NCBI RefSeq assembly: GCF_003967355.1
Contig: NZ_BIFH01000039.1
Span: forward strand, 1 to 64,000
DNA from: Embleya hyalina
Lineage (GTDB): Bacteria > Actinomycetota > Actinomycetes > Streptomycetales > Streptomycetaceae
Length of the DNA stretch: 64,000 nucleotides
Direction: 5' to 3'
Shown piece by piece: positions 42,934 to 50,870 of this stretch. The notes beneath the pieces were generated by a model. That model did not search any database, was not told where the DNA came from, and worked only from the letters and a program-made list of their open reading frames with translations. Position 1 is the stretch's first letter; every line of letters begins with the position of its first letter. The position numbers were made by a program, and so were the translations under genes.

Positions 42934-43342
42934 AGAACGGCAACACCCGCTCCTCTCCCGTCGGTCGCAGGTCCACCCGCACCCGCATCCCCGAATGGAT
43001 CTCCGCCGGTTCGACCTCGACCAGGTTGGTGAGCATGCGATAGCCCTCGTCCAGATCCACGATCGCCACCGCGTACGCGCCGCCGAACGGGCGCGCCTCC
43101 GGCCGGCGCACCACGGTCCAGCTGTACACGCTCCCGCGCCCGGCGCTGGTGGCCCACTGGAGCGCGCGCGACGAGCAGCCCCGGCACATCTCGGTGGGGG
43201 CGAAGTTCGCCGTATCGCACGCACCGCACCGCTGATAGCGCAACTCGCCCGATTCGGGCGGGATCCGCACCGACGCGGCAGGAGTGACGGGTACACCGAT
43301 CTGCGGTCCCAACACGGGGTCACGGCCTTTCTGGTCGAACAT
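42914..43342 (-). CDS. Zn-ribbon/OB-fold (DUF35) acyl-CoA-associated protein
   Basis: A 142-residue protein. The rubredoxin-like zinc ribbon has four Cys in CGACDTANFAPTEMCRGC, followed by an OB-fold (GSVYSWTVVRRPEARPFGG, YRMLTNLVEV, VRVDLRPTGEERVLPFF). DUF35 proteins are usually partners of thiolases or enoyl-CoA hydratases such as ChsH2 in sterol side-chain degradation, channelling acyl-CoA. None is adjacent, so the partner must be elsewhere (the enoyl-CoA hydratase at 20855 is a remote possibility). The ATG at 43342 is chosen; upstream in-frame sequence is not conserved-looking. Confidence 0.82.
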   Translation of the reverse strand: MFDQKGRDPVLGPQIGVPVTPAASVRIPPESGELRYQRCGACDTANFAPTEMCRGCSSRALQWATSAGRGSVYSWTVVRRPEARPFGGAYAVAIVDLDEGYRMLTNLVEVEPAEIHSGMRVRVDLRPTGEERVLPFFTPDRG

Positions 43343-43749
43343 GCCTCGACGCGTTCCACGGGCCCGTCGGCGGTCGAACACGAGCCCTGGCTGCATGCTC
43401 GCGCACCAAGCGCCCGGTTGCCGAATCGACCGCACATCCGTTCCCGTTCCGGAATCGGGCCACCCGAAGAGAGGACGTCGACAGGACTTCTCGGCCAAGT
43501 CAAAGACACGGCTTGCGTGATTGGCGCAGGATGGGTAGCGCAAGTGATCCGCCACGGCGCGTAATCGATCCGCGCGGGCTCGGGGTGGGAACGCACGGCA
43601 GAGAGGTTGCGCGATGACGGCAGGACGCACGGCAGCGCCCGGAAGACACGGGGCGCGAGCACACACCCGATCCGGCCTCCGTCCCGGAGCCTACGCCTCT
43701 GGTCGAGCGCGACCTCCTGCAACGCGAACTCCGCGCACAACTGGCCGCG

Positions 43750-46575
43750 GTGCGCGAAACCGGCACGGGCCGCGTCGCGGTCGTCAAGGGCGTGGCCGGC
43801 ATGGGCAAGTCGGCCGTGCTGGAGTGGGCGAAGCTCACCGCGCGGGCCGACGGCTTCGACACGCTCGTGGTGACCGGCTATCCACTGGAGCGGGTTCGTG
43901 TCTACGGCCTCGTGAAGCGGCTGTTCCAGGACCTGAACGGGATCGCCGAACCCGCCGCGAGGGAACGACTCGGCGAGTGGTACGGGATCATCGCGCCGAT
44001 CTTCGGCATCATCCCGCGCCAACCCGCGGAACCACCGGACCCGGAGAACGTCCTCAACGGCCTCGACGCGGTCATGCGCGGCTACCTGACGTCGGATCGC
44101 GGGCCGCTGCTCATGGTGGTGGACGACGCGCACTGGGCCGATCCCTCCTCGCTCGCCTGGCTGGCCAACTTCGCCGCGCAGATCACCGAGTTGCCGATCC
44201 TGATCATCGTTTCGTATCGGCACGACGAGGTCGACGAGCGGCTGTGCGAATCGCTGGACGCGCTGGACCGGATCGCGGTCGCCGGGCTCGGCAAGCTCGA
44301 ACCGCTCACCCTCGAAGGCGTCGCCCCGCTGATCCGGCACCGCTTCGCCGACCGCCGGGTCGACCCCGAGTTCGTCGAGCACTGCCACCGCTGCTCCGAG
44401 GGTCTGCCCCAGACCCTGCGCGAACTGCTGCGCTTCGTCGAGGAGAAGCGGATCCCGCCGACCTCCGACGCCCTCGCGCGACACGGCCGGGCGATGCGGC
44501 AACACGCCGTCTACGCCTACCACAAGGGTCAGTTCGACGAGCGGTTCGACCGCCTCGCGCCCGATTCCCGCAAGGTGGCGCTGGCCGCGGCGATCCTGAC
44601 CCCACACCTGACCGTCGAGCGGGTCGCGCAGTTGGCCGGACTGAGCGGCGACGCCACCCGCGCCGCGGCCGCGGACCTGCGCAGGCGGGAGATCCTGACC
44701 GCCGTCGACGACCGGGATCTGCCCTGGGGCTTCACCCACTCGCTGGTGTTGCACGCGGTGTACGACCACTGCTTCGAGCCGAACGACCGCTGTGCGATGC
44801 ACGCCCGGGCGGCCCGGATGTTGCGCGAGGACGGCTTCTCCGCGCAGACCGCCGCCACCCACGTGCTGAACATGTTCGCCGTCCCCGACGAGTGGGCCGC
44901 GGGCATCGCGGTGGACGCGGCACGGGAATGTCTCGCGTCCGGTGTCCCGAAGGCCGGTGTGACGTATCTCGAACACGCCCTCGCCGAGGTCGCGCCGAGG
45001 GAGATGCGCCCGCTGATCCTCTACAACATCGGCCGCGCGCACTTCGTCAACGATCCTCCGGCGAGTCTCGAACCGCTGCAGCGGGCCCTCGAAGGGTGCC
45101 CGCCCGGGGAGCTGCGCACCAACATCATCTGTGAGCTGGGCCGTTCGCTGGCCTTTTCCGGTCAACTCGACAAGAGCATCGAACTCCTGGACCGGGAGAT
45201 CAGGAAGACCCCGGTCGGCCAGACCCGACAGCGGCTCTACGCCGACCTGTTCATGTGGGCCGCGTTCTGGGAGAACGACGCCAGTTTCGCGTCGCGGGCG
45301 CACGACCTCCAGCGGTTGACCGTGCGGCTGAACACCGAGAGCGCCACGACGCGCACGAACTACTCGCTGTTCGCGCTGGTCGCCTGGTACGGCGTGCTCA
45401 GCGGACGCCGGCTCCAGACCACCACCAAGTTCGCCCGGGCGGCGCTGGGACCAGAGCTGCCGAACAAGGAGCGCAACGGCTTCAGTTGGGTCGAGGACGG
45501 TTGGGGTTTCGAGATCCCGATGGTGCTGACCCTGACGTTCATCTACTGCGACCTGTTCAAGGAGGCCCGCGAACTCCTGGAACGCGGTATGGCCGAACTG
45601 CGGGCCAACGGCCGCCAGCGCTCGCACCTTTCCTACGGCCACGCGTTCCGCGCGATGCTGCACTACCGGATGGGCCGGCTCAAGGAAGCGCGTCAGGAGG
45701 CCGAGACCGGCCTGGCCATGGCGATGGAACTCGGCGAGAACACACCGTCGAAGTGGTATGCGGCGGGTGTGCTGATCCAGACCCTGATCGCCCAGGGCGA
45801 CCTCGAACTGGCCGAACACACCTGCCGTCGGATCGGTTTCGACGATCCCGCCAAGGCCGAGCAGGCGGCCCGTGTACTGCCGGTGCCCGCGATCGTGCTC
45901 GCCGAGTTGCGGATCGCCCAGGGCAGGCACCACGAGGTGATCCGGCCGCTCACCGAACTCGGCGAGCGGCTGCGCGCCCAGGGCATGGACAACCCGGCGT
46001 GGTGCCCGTGGGGCCTGCTGCTCGCGGAGGCGTTGAACGCCGAGGGCCCGCAGCAGAACCAGGAACTGGCCAAGAAGGTGGCGAAGCAGGCGGTCGCTCG
46101 CGCGGACACCTTCTACGCCCCGGTGGCCGCCGGCCAGGCCAAGCGCGTGGCCGGGGAGGTCGAGGACAACGTCAACGCGCAGCAGGCGTTGTGGGACGCG
46201 GCGGTCGCCCTGGAGGGCGTCGGCGCCGACTACGAATACGCCAAGGCGCTGCTCGCGTACGGCGATCGGCTGCGCAAGGACGGCCACAAGCCGGACGCGA
46301 TCGGCGAGTTGGAGCGGGCCCGGATCACCGCGCTGAACTGCGGCGCGATCCCGCTGCAGACCCGGGCGACGAAGATGATCGAGGCCCTGGTCGGCGGCAA
46401 CGCGCTGCCGGCCGACCACGAACGGGCCGAGTCCGACGAGTGGATCGAGGAGTACACCGGCGGCTACAGCCCGTTCGGCATCCCGCACCACGGCGAGTCC
46501 CGCCCGGACGCGGACGCGGATCGCAGCGAGACCTGGCCCTTCCGCGGCGGCCCGACGCGCGGATCGGAGCTGTAG
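43750..46575 (+). CDS. LAL-type AAA ATPase/TPR protein lacking the LuxR domain, probable N-terminal frameshift
   Basis: A 941-residue STAND-like ATPase. Walker A is GVAGMGKS (residues 14-21), Walker B is LLMVVDDAHWAD (about 118-130), then winged-helix and TPR-like repeats to residue 900. The C-terminus (SDEWIEEYTGGYSPFG) has no LuxR helix-turn-helix. Upstream in the same frame, 43690-43749 encodes PTPLVERDLLQRELRAQLAA, the conserved lead-in to Walker A, but contains no start codon back to a stop at 43615. The only good start, ATG 43614 with GAGAGG, is one frame off, implying a one-base indel between about 43620 and 43690. Confidence 0.8.
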   Translation: MRETGTGRVAVVKGVAGMGKSAVLEWAKLTARADGFDTLVVTGYPLERVRVYGLVKRLFQDLNGIAEPAARERLGEWYGIIAPIFGIIPRQPAEPPDPENVLNGLDAVMRGYLTSDRGPLLMVVDDAHWADPSSLAWLANFAAQITELPILIIVSYRHDEVDERLCESLDALDRIAVAGLGKLEPLTLEGVAPLIRHRFADRRVDPEFVEHCHRCSEGLPQTLRELLRFVEEKRIPPTSDALARHGRAMRQHAVYAYHKGQFDERFDRLAPDSRKVALAAAILTPHLTVERVAQLAGLSGDATRAAAADLRRREILTAVDDRDLPWGFTHSLVLHAVYDHCFEPNDRCAMHARAARMLREDGFSAQTAATHVLNMFAVPDEWAAGIAVDAARECLASGVPKAGVTYLEHALAEVAPREMRPLILYNIGRAHFVNDPPASLEPLQRALEGCPPGELRTNIICELGRSLAFSGQLDKSIELLDREIRKTPVGQTRQRLYADLFMWAAFWENDASFASRAHDLQRLTVRLNTESATTRTNYSLFALVAWYGVLSGRRLQTTTKFARAALGPELPNKERNGFSWVEDGWGFEIPMVLTLTFIYCDLFKEARELLERGMAELRANGRQRSHLSYGHAFRAMLHYRMGRLKEARQEAETGLAMAMELGENTPSKWYAAGVLIQTLIAQGDLELAEHTCRRIGFDDPAKAEQAARVLPVPAIVLAELRIAQGRHHEVIRPLTELGERLRAQGMDNPAWCPWGLLLAEALNAEGPQQNQELAKKVAKQAVARADTFYAPVAAGQAKRVAGEVEDNVNAQQALWDAAVALEGVGADYEYAKALLAYGDRLRKDGHKPDAIGELERARITALNCGAIPLQTRATKMIEALVGGNALPADHERAESDEWIEEYTGGYSPFGIPHHGESRPDADADRSETWPFRGGPTRGSEL

Positions 46576-46667
46576 CGGGGACCACGAGCGGGGCGGGCGG
46601 GCGGCGATCCGGGCCGCCGGGAGCCCGGCGCGCGACCCGCTCCGGGCCGGGGCGATGCCCGGTCCGA

Positions 46668-46706
46668 GCCCGGCTCGACGCGTCTTCGGGCCCGGCTCGA
46701 CGCGTC
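46668..46706. repeat. Two 17-bp direct repeats, period 22
   Basis: GCCCGGCTCGACGCGTC at 46668-46684 and again at 46690-46706. They lie in the 186-bp gap between the ATPase and dapD genes, about 55 bp before the dapD start. The period is near two helical turns, so a tandem protein-binding site is possible. Confidence 0.6.
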
Positions 46707-46761
46707 GGGGCGCGGTCGACCGGCGCTCGGTGTCGGCTCGGGCCTTCGGTACGGTAGCGGG

Positions 46762-47757
46762 GTGATCGACACTGCTGCTTCCTCCCCCGTTGGTGCCGTC
46801 GCCGCCGGCCTCGCCACGATCGCCGCCGACGGCACCGTCCTGGACACCTGGTACCCCGCGCCCGAGCTGACCTCGGGCGATGCCGACGGCAAGGCCGAGA
46901 CGGTGCGGCTGTCGGCCGACGAGGCCCTGGCCGCGCTCGGCCCCGACGCGATCGCGGGCCTCGGCGCCGACGCGGTGCGCGGGGTCGAGGTCGTCGCCGT
47001 GCGCACGGTGATCGCCTCGCTGGCCGCCGCGCCGGTGGACACCCACGACGCGTACCTGCGCCTGCACCTGCTCAGCCACTGCCTGGTCCGCCCGCACGGG
47101 CAGAGCCTGGAGGGCCTGTTCGGTCTGCTCCCGAACATCGCCTGGACCAACCTGGGCGCGGTCCCGGTGGACGGCCTCGCCGCGGCCCGGCTGCGCGCCC
47201 GCGCCGCGCGCGTGCCGTTCGAGGTGGCCGGGGTGGACAAGTTCCCCCGGATGACCGAGTTCGTGGTGCCCGCCGGTGTCCGGATCGCCGACGCCACCCG
47301 GGTCCGCCTGGGCGCGCACCTGGCGCCCGGCACCACGGTGATGCACGAGGGCTTCTGCAACTTCAACGCGGGCACCCTCGGCGCGTCCATGGTCGAGGGC
47401 CGGATCAGCGCCGGCGTCGTGGTCGGCGACCACAGCGACATCGGTGGCGGCTCGTCGATCATGGGCACGCTGTCCGGCGGCGGCAAGGAGACCATCTCGG
47501 TCGGCGAGCGCTGCCTGCTCGGCGCCAACGCGGGCATCGGCATCTCGCTCGGCGACGACTGCGTGGTGGAGGCGGGCTGCTACGTCACCGCCGGCACCCG
47601 GGTGACCACCCCGGACGGCACGGTCGTCAAGGCCGCCGAACTCTCCGGTCGCGACGGCCTGCTCTTCCGCCGCAACTCGGTCACCGGCACGATCGAGGCG
47701 ATCGCCCGGACCAAGTCGTGGGGCGCGCTGAACGAGGACCTGCACAAGAACGACTGA
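46762..47757 (+). CDS. dapD: 2,3,4,5-tetrahydropyridine-2,6-dicarboxylate N-succinyltransferase
   Basis: A 331-residue actinobacterial DapD, which succinylates tetrahydrodipicolinate in the lysine/diaminopimelate pathway. The N-terminal domain ends with [16 protein letters not shown]. The left-handed beta-helix repeats ([52 protein letters not shown]) are typical. GTG start. It provides the substrate pool upstream of LysA, which lies 16 kb away in this window. A strong hairpin ends the unit. Confidence 0.96.
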   Translation: MIDTAASSPVGAVAAGLATIAADGTVLDTWYPAPELTSGDADGKAETVRLSADEALAALGPDAIAGLGADAVRGVEVVAVRTVIASLAAAPVDTHDAYLRLHLLSHCLVRPHGQSLEGLFGLLPNIAWTNLGAVPVDGLAAARLRARAARVPFEVAGVDKFPRMTEFVVPAGVRIADATRVRLGAHLAPGTTVMHEGFCNFNAGTLGASMVEGRISAGVVVGDHSDIGGGSSIMGTLSGGGKETISVGERCLLGANAGIGISLGDDCVVEAGCYVTAGTRVTTPDGTVVKAAELSGRDGLLFRRNSVTGTIEAIARTKSWGALNEDLHKND

Positions 47758-47786
47758 CCCGGCGCCGCGTTTCGCGGTGACGGTCC

Positions 47787-47827
47787 CGAACGGGGCCGGT
47801 GGCGACCACTGCCACCGGCCCCGTTCG
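47787..47827. terminator. Perfect 17-bp hairpin terminator, dapD / acyl-CoA synthetase
   Basis: CGAACGGGGCCGGTGGC and its complement flank GACCACT, followed by TTTCG on the plus strand, between the convergent dapD and acyl-CoA synthetase genes. Confidence 0.85.
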
Positions 47828-47833
47828 TTTCGC

Positions 47834-49540
47834 TCACTCCTCGACGAGGTCGGCGGGTCGGCCGCCCGTGGCCACCGCGCGGATCACCTTGCCGGTCGGC
47901 GTCCGGGGCAGCGGCTCGGCGCGCAACTCCCAGTGCGCGGGCACCTTGAAGTGGGCCAGCCGCTCGGCCACATAGGCGCCCAGTTCGGCCGCGGTGATCG
48001 GGCTGCCCTGGGCCGGGACCACGATCGCCTTGACCTCCTCGCCCCATTCCGGGTGCGGTACGCCGACCACCACCGATTCGGCGACGTCCGGGTGCGCGTC
48101 CAGGCAGTGCTCGATTTCGGCCGGGTAGACGTTCTCGCCGCCGCGCAGGATCAGGTCGCTGCGCCGGGTGGCGAGGTGGAAGCGGCCGGCGCGGGCGAAG
48201 CCGAGGTCGCCGGTGCGCAACCACCGGTCCGGCGTGAGCGCCTTCGCGGTGGCCTCCTCGTTGCGCCAGTAGCCGCGCATCACCAGCGGACTGCGGATCC
48301 ACAACTCGCCCTCGACGCCGTCGGGCCGTTCGGTGCCGTCCTCGTGCCGGATCGTCACCTCCACCGTCGGCACCGCCGTCCCGATCGCCCCCGGCACGCC
48401 CTCCAGTTGCGCGGCGCCCGCCGTGGTGGCCACCCCGCCGGACTCGGTCAGCCCGTACCCGACGCCGAGCGCGCCCTTGGCGCCCGGGAACACCTCCTGG
48501 AGTCGGCGCACCAGTTCGGGCGAGAACGCCGCGCTGCCGCCGCCGAGGCGCACGATCGACGACAGGTCGTGGCGCGCGGTGTCGGGATGGTTGACCACCC
48601 GCCAGCCGAGCGTGGGCACGAGCGACCACGTGGTGCACCGCTCGCGCTCGATCAGTTCCAGCAGCCGGGGCACCTCGAACCGCCCGGCGTAGAGCACCAT
48701 CGTCTGCCCGCCGGCCAGCGCCGCCACGGCGCCCGCCAGCAGGCCCGAGACGTGGAAGAAGGGGCTGTTGACCAGCCACCTCCCGGGCGGCGCCTGAGCC
48801 GGGGCGGCGGGCGAGTGCGCGCTCGCCCGGGCGGCGAGCAGCGCCTGGAGGTTCTGCATGGCCACCACGTTGCGATGGGTGAGCACGGCTCCCTTGGGCC
48901 GGCCGGTGGTGCCGGAGGTGTACAGGATCAGCGCGGGGTCGTCCTCGTCGGCGGCGCCCGGCGGCAGGTCGGCGTCGGGGGCGTACTCGGTCAGCGCGGC
49001 GAAGTCGCCCTCCATCTCCACCACGGGCAGGCCCAGTTCGTCCGCGGCGGCGGCCGCGCCGCCCAGCCGCTCCAGCCGGCGCCGGTCGGCGATCAGCACG
49101 GTGGGCGCGCAGTCCGCGACGGCGTAGCGGATCTCGTCGGCGGCCCACCACCCGTTCATGCCCACCGCGATCGCGCCGAGCGCCGCGGCGGCCTGGAAGG
49201 CGGTCAACCACTCGGGCCGATTCGCCGCCAGGATCGCCACCCGGTCCCCCGGCCCGACCCCGTACCGCTCGCGCAACGCGTGCGCGGTCGAGGCGACGTC
49301 ACGCACGTGTCGGGTGAAGGTGATCCGCCGGTCCTCGTGGACCAGATACTCGCGATCCCCGAACCCGCGCGCCCGCTCGACGAAGGTGGTGATCGAGCGG
49401 GGCCGTTCGGCCAGGACGCGCAGCGGGACGCCGAGCACGTCCTCCTCGACGAGCGCGAACGGGCCGTCGGGGGCGGTCAGGGCGGCGAGTACGGGATCGG
49501 GCGCGGCTGCCGGGGACCCGGTGGAACTGGAGGTGGCCAT
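47834..49540 (-). CDS. Acyl-CoA synthetase (ANL superfamily)
   Basis: A 568-residue adenylate-forming enzyme. Motifs: LILYTSGTTGRPKGAVLTH (P-loop-like), NSPFFHVSGLLAG, GVGYGLTESGGVATT, LRTGDLGFARAGRFHL, RRSDLILRGGENVYPAEIE, and the catalytic Lys in PRTPTGKVIR near the C-terminus. It activates a fatty or aromatic carboxylic acid to its CoA thioester; the substrate is unknown. The ATG at 49540 is chosen over an in-frame ATG at 49600. It could supply the enoyl-CoA hydratase or DUF35 proteins elsewhere in the window, but there is no direct linkage. Confidence 0.92.
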   Translation of the reverse strand: MATSSSTGSPAAAPDPVLAALTAPDGPFALVEEDVLGVPLRVLAERPRSITTFVERARGFGDREYLVHEDRRITFTRHVRDVASTAHALRERYGVGPGDRVAILAANRPEWLTAFQAAAALGAIAVGMNGWWAADEIRYAVADCAPTVLIADRRRLERLGGAAAAADELGLPVVEMEGDFAALTEYAPDADLPPGAADEDDPALILYTSGTTGRPKGAVLTHRNVVAMQNLQALLAARASAHSPAAPAQAPPGRWLVNSPFFHVSGLLAGAVAALAGGQTMVLYAGRFEVPRLLELIERERCTTWSLVPTLGWRVVNHPDTARHDLSSIVRLGGGSAAFSPELVRRLQEVFPGAKGALGVGYGLTESGGVATTAGAAQLEGVPGAIGTAVPTVEVTIRHEDGTERPDGVEGELWIRSPLVMRGYWRNEEATAKALTPDRWLRTGDLGFARAGRFHLATRRSDLILRGGENVYPAEIEHCLDAHPDVAESVVVGVPHPEWGEEVKAIVVPAQGSPITAAELGAYVAERLAHFKVPAHWELRAEPLPRTPTGKVIRAVATGGRPADLVEE

Positions 49541-49624
49541 GGCGGGGACCCTAGGATCCTTGACCGAGTCATTCAAGCGATCCGCGATGTGATCTCGCAT
49601 GGAAGCGAGGAGTCCCGACAACGC

Positions 49625-49660
49625 ACGAGGGCGACCCGCCCTTCGGCGGATCGCCCTCGT
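49625..49660. terminator. Extended hairpin terminator
   Basis: A 16-bp stem with one mismatch, arms starting ACGAGGGCGA and ending TCGCCCTCGT, loop CTTC. It lies 75 bp past the minus-strand lipoprotein stop (49735), so it terminates that gene before the acyl-CoA synthetase. Confidence 0.8.
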
Positions 49661-49734
49661 GGCCCCCCTCATCCCCCCCGGATGAAAGTTTCGTCGGCCC
49701 GAAAGACCCGGAAGACCGGATCCGGGCCCGGGCC

Positions 49735-50634
49735 TCAGCCCACGTTCTCGATCCCGGCCATGCCCTTCTCCACGTCCAGCACCTCGACGGAGGAGACCTT
49801 GCGGCCGGTGTTGCTCTGCGCCCACTGCTTCGCCTCGTTGGCGAGCTTGCCCGCCTTGTCCATCCGGGCACTCTCGGCGGTGAGGTTCTCGGTGAGCGAG
49901 ACCTCGGCGGGCAGCGTGGTCATGACGGCGATGTCGTAGCCGGAGTAGGTCTTGGCGATCCGGACCTTGGTGACCAGCGAGCCGTAGGTGGTGGTCTTCA
50001 ACTCGGCCAGCATGTCGGCGGCGTACTTCTCCGAGCCGGCCCTGTCGCCGTCCTTCTCCGCGCCGTTCTCGATCCCGGCGGTGCCCTTCTCCTTGTCGAG
50101 CACCGACACCGACGAGATCGTCAAAGCGGCCGAGTCCTGGGTCCATTGCAACGCCTCGACGGCGAGCTTCCGGCCCTTGTCCATCCGGGCATTGGCGCCC
50201 TTGACGTCCTCGGTGATCGAGACCTCGGCGGGCAGCGTGGTGTTGACGGTGACCTCGTACCGCTCGTACTGCTTCGCGATCCGCACCTCGGACACCACCC
50301 CGCCGTGCCTGGTGGTCTTCAGGTAGGCGAGCAGATCCTGCGCGACCTTGTCGGTGCCGCCCTTCGCCTCGCCCTTGTCGCTCTTCTCCGGCTTGGCCGG
50401 CTCGGCGCCGGGCGCCGCGCTCGTGTCCGCCGCGCCGGTGGTCTTCGGCGACTCGACCGTCGCGCTCGACGCCTTGCCCTCGTCCTTCTTCGGGCCGCAC
50501 GCGGCGAGCGAACCGGTCAGGGCGATCGTCGCGGCGACCGCCACGGTGGTGACCAGGCCCCGGCGCCGGCCCCGCGGGGTCGCGGTCGAAGCGGACTGCC
50601 GGCGAACGGTCGGCCGGGGAGCGATCGGGGACAT
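49735..50634 (-). CDS. Lipoprotein with a tandemly duplicated domain
   Basis: A 299-residue lipoprotein. The Arg-rich N-terminus is followed by a hydrophobic stretch and lipobox LAAC, then a Lys/Glu/Ala linker. Two homologous units of about 100 residues follow. Each contains LLAYLKTT or MLAELKTT, VRIAK, a TTLPAEVS motif, ARMDK and KLA/W-helix elements, and ends in GxAGIEN. No family is recognised. AAGGGAAA supports the ATG at 50634. Tandem 21-bp repeats lie immediately upstream. It is divergent from the methylase gene. Confidence 0.8.
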   Translation of the reverse strand: MSPIAPRPTVRRQSASTATPRGRRRGLVTTVAVAATIALTGSLAACGPKKDEGKASSATVESPKTTGAADTSAAPGAEPAKPEKSDKGEAKGGTDKVAQDLLAYLKTTRHGGVVSEVRIAKQYERYEVTVNTTLPAEVSITEDVKGANARMDKGRKLAVEALQWTQDSAALTISSVSVLDKEKGTAGIENGAEKDGDRAGSEKYAADMLAELKTTTYGSLVTKVRIAKTYSGYDIAVMTTLPAEVSLTENLTAESARMDKAGKLANEAKQWAQSNTGRKVSSVEVLDVEKGMAGIENVG

Positions 50635-50656
50635 GGGGTTTCCCTTCGGAAGCACT

Positions 50657-50694
50657 GCTTGGAGTCACTGCTCTGACGCTTGGAGTCACTGCTC
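50657..50694. repeat. Tandem 17-bp repeats, 21-bp period, upstream of lipoprotein
   Basis: GCTTGGAGTCACTGCTC at 50657-50673 and 50678-50694, identical, separated by TGAC. The 21-bp period puts both copies on the same face of the helix, just upstream of the lipoprotein ribosome binding site. Likely a regulator-binding direct repeat. Confidence 0.65.
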
Positions 50695-50870
50695 CGACAC
50701 ACGGCGCAGACAGGCGGACGGTGCGGGTGTTTCCGGGGTTGCACCGTGCTGCCGAGGTCAATGGAAACAGTAGCTGTGAACTCTGTCAACACAACTTCCA
50801 CGTCGACATTACGTTGCTTCTCTATGATTGACTTCTCGTGGTTCACACCCCAGGTCATGAGGAGGAGACG

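Noticed and set aside
42664-47745. Continuous 1693-codon open frame on the minus strand
   Set aside because: It runs antisense through the FAD oxidoreductase, ATPase and dapD genes and gives Arg/Gly/Gln/His-rich translation with no domain. It is a GC-skew artefact.
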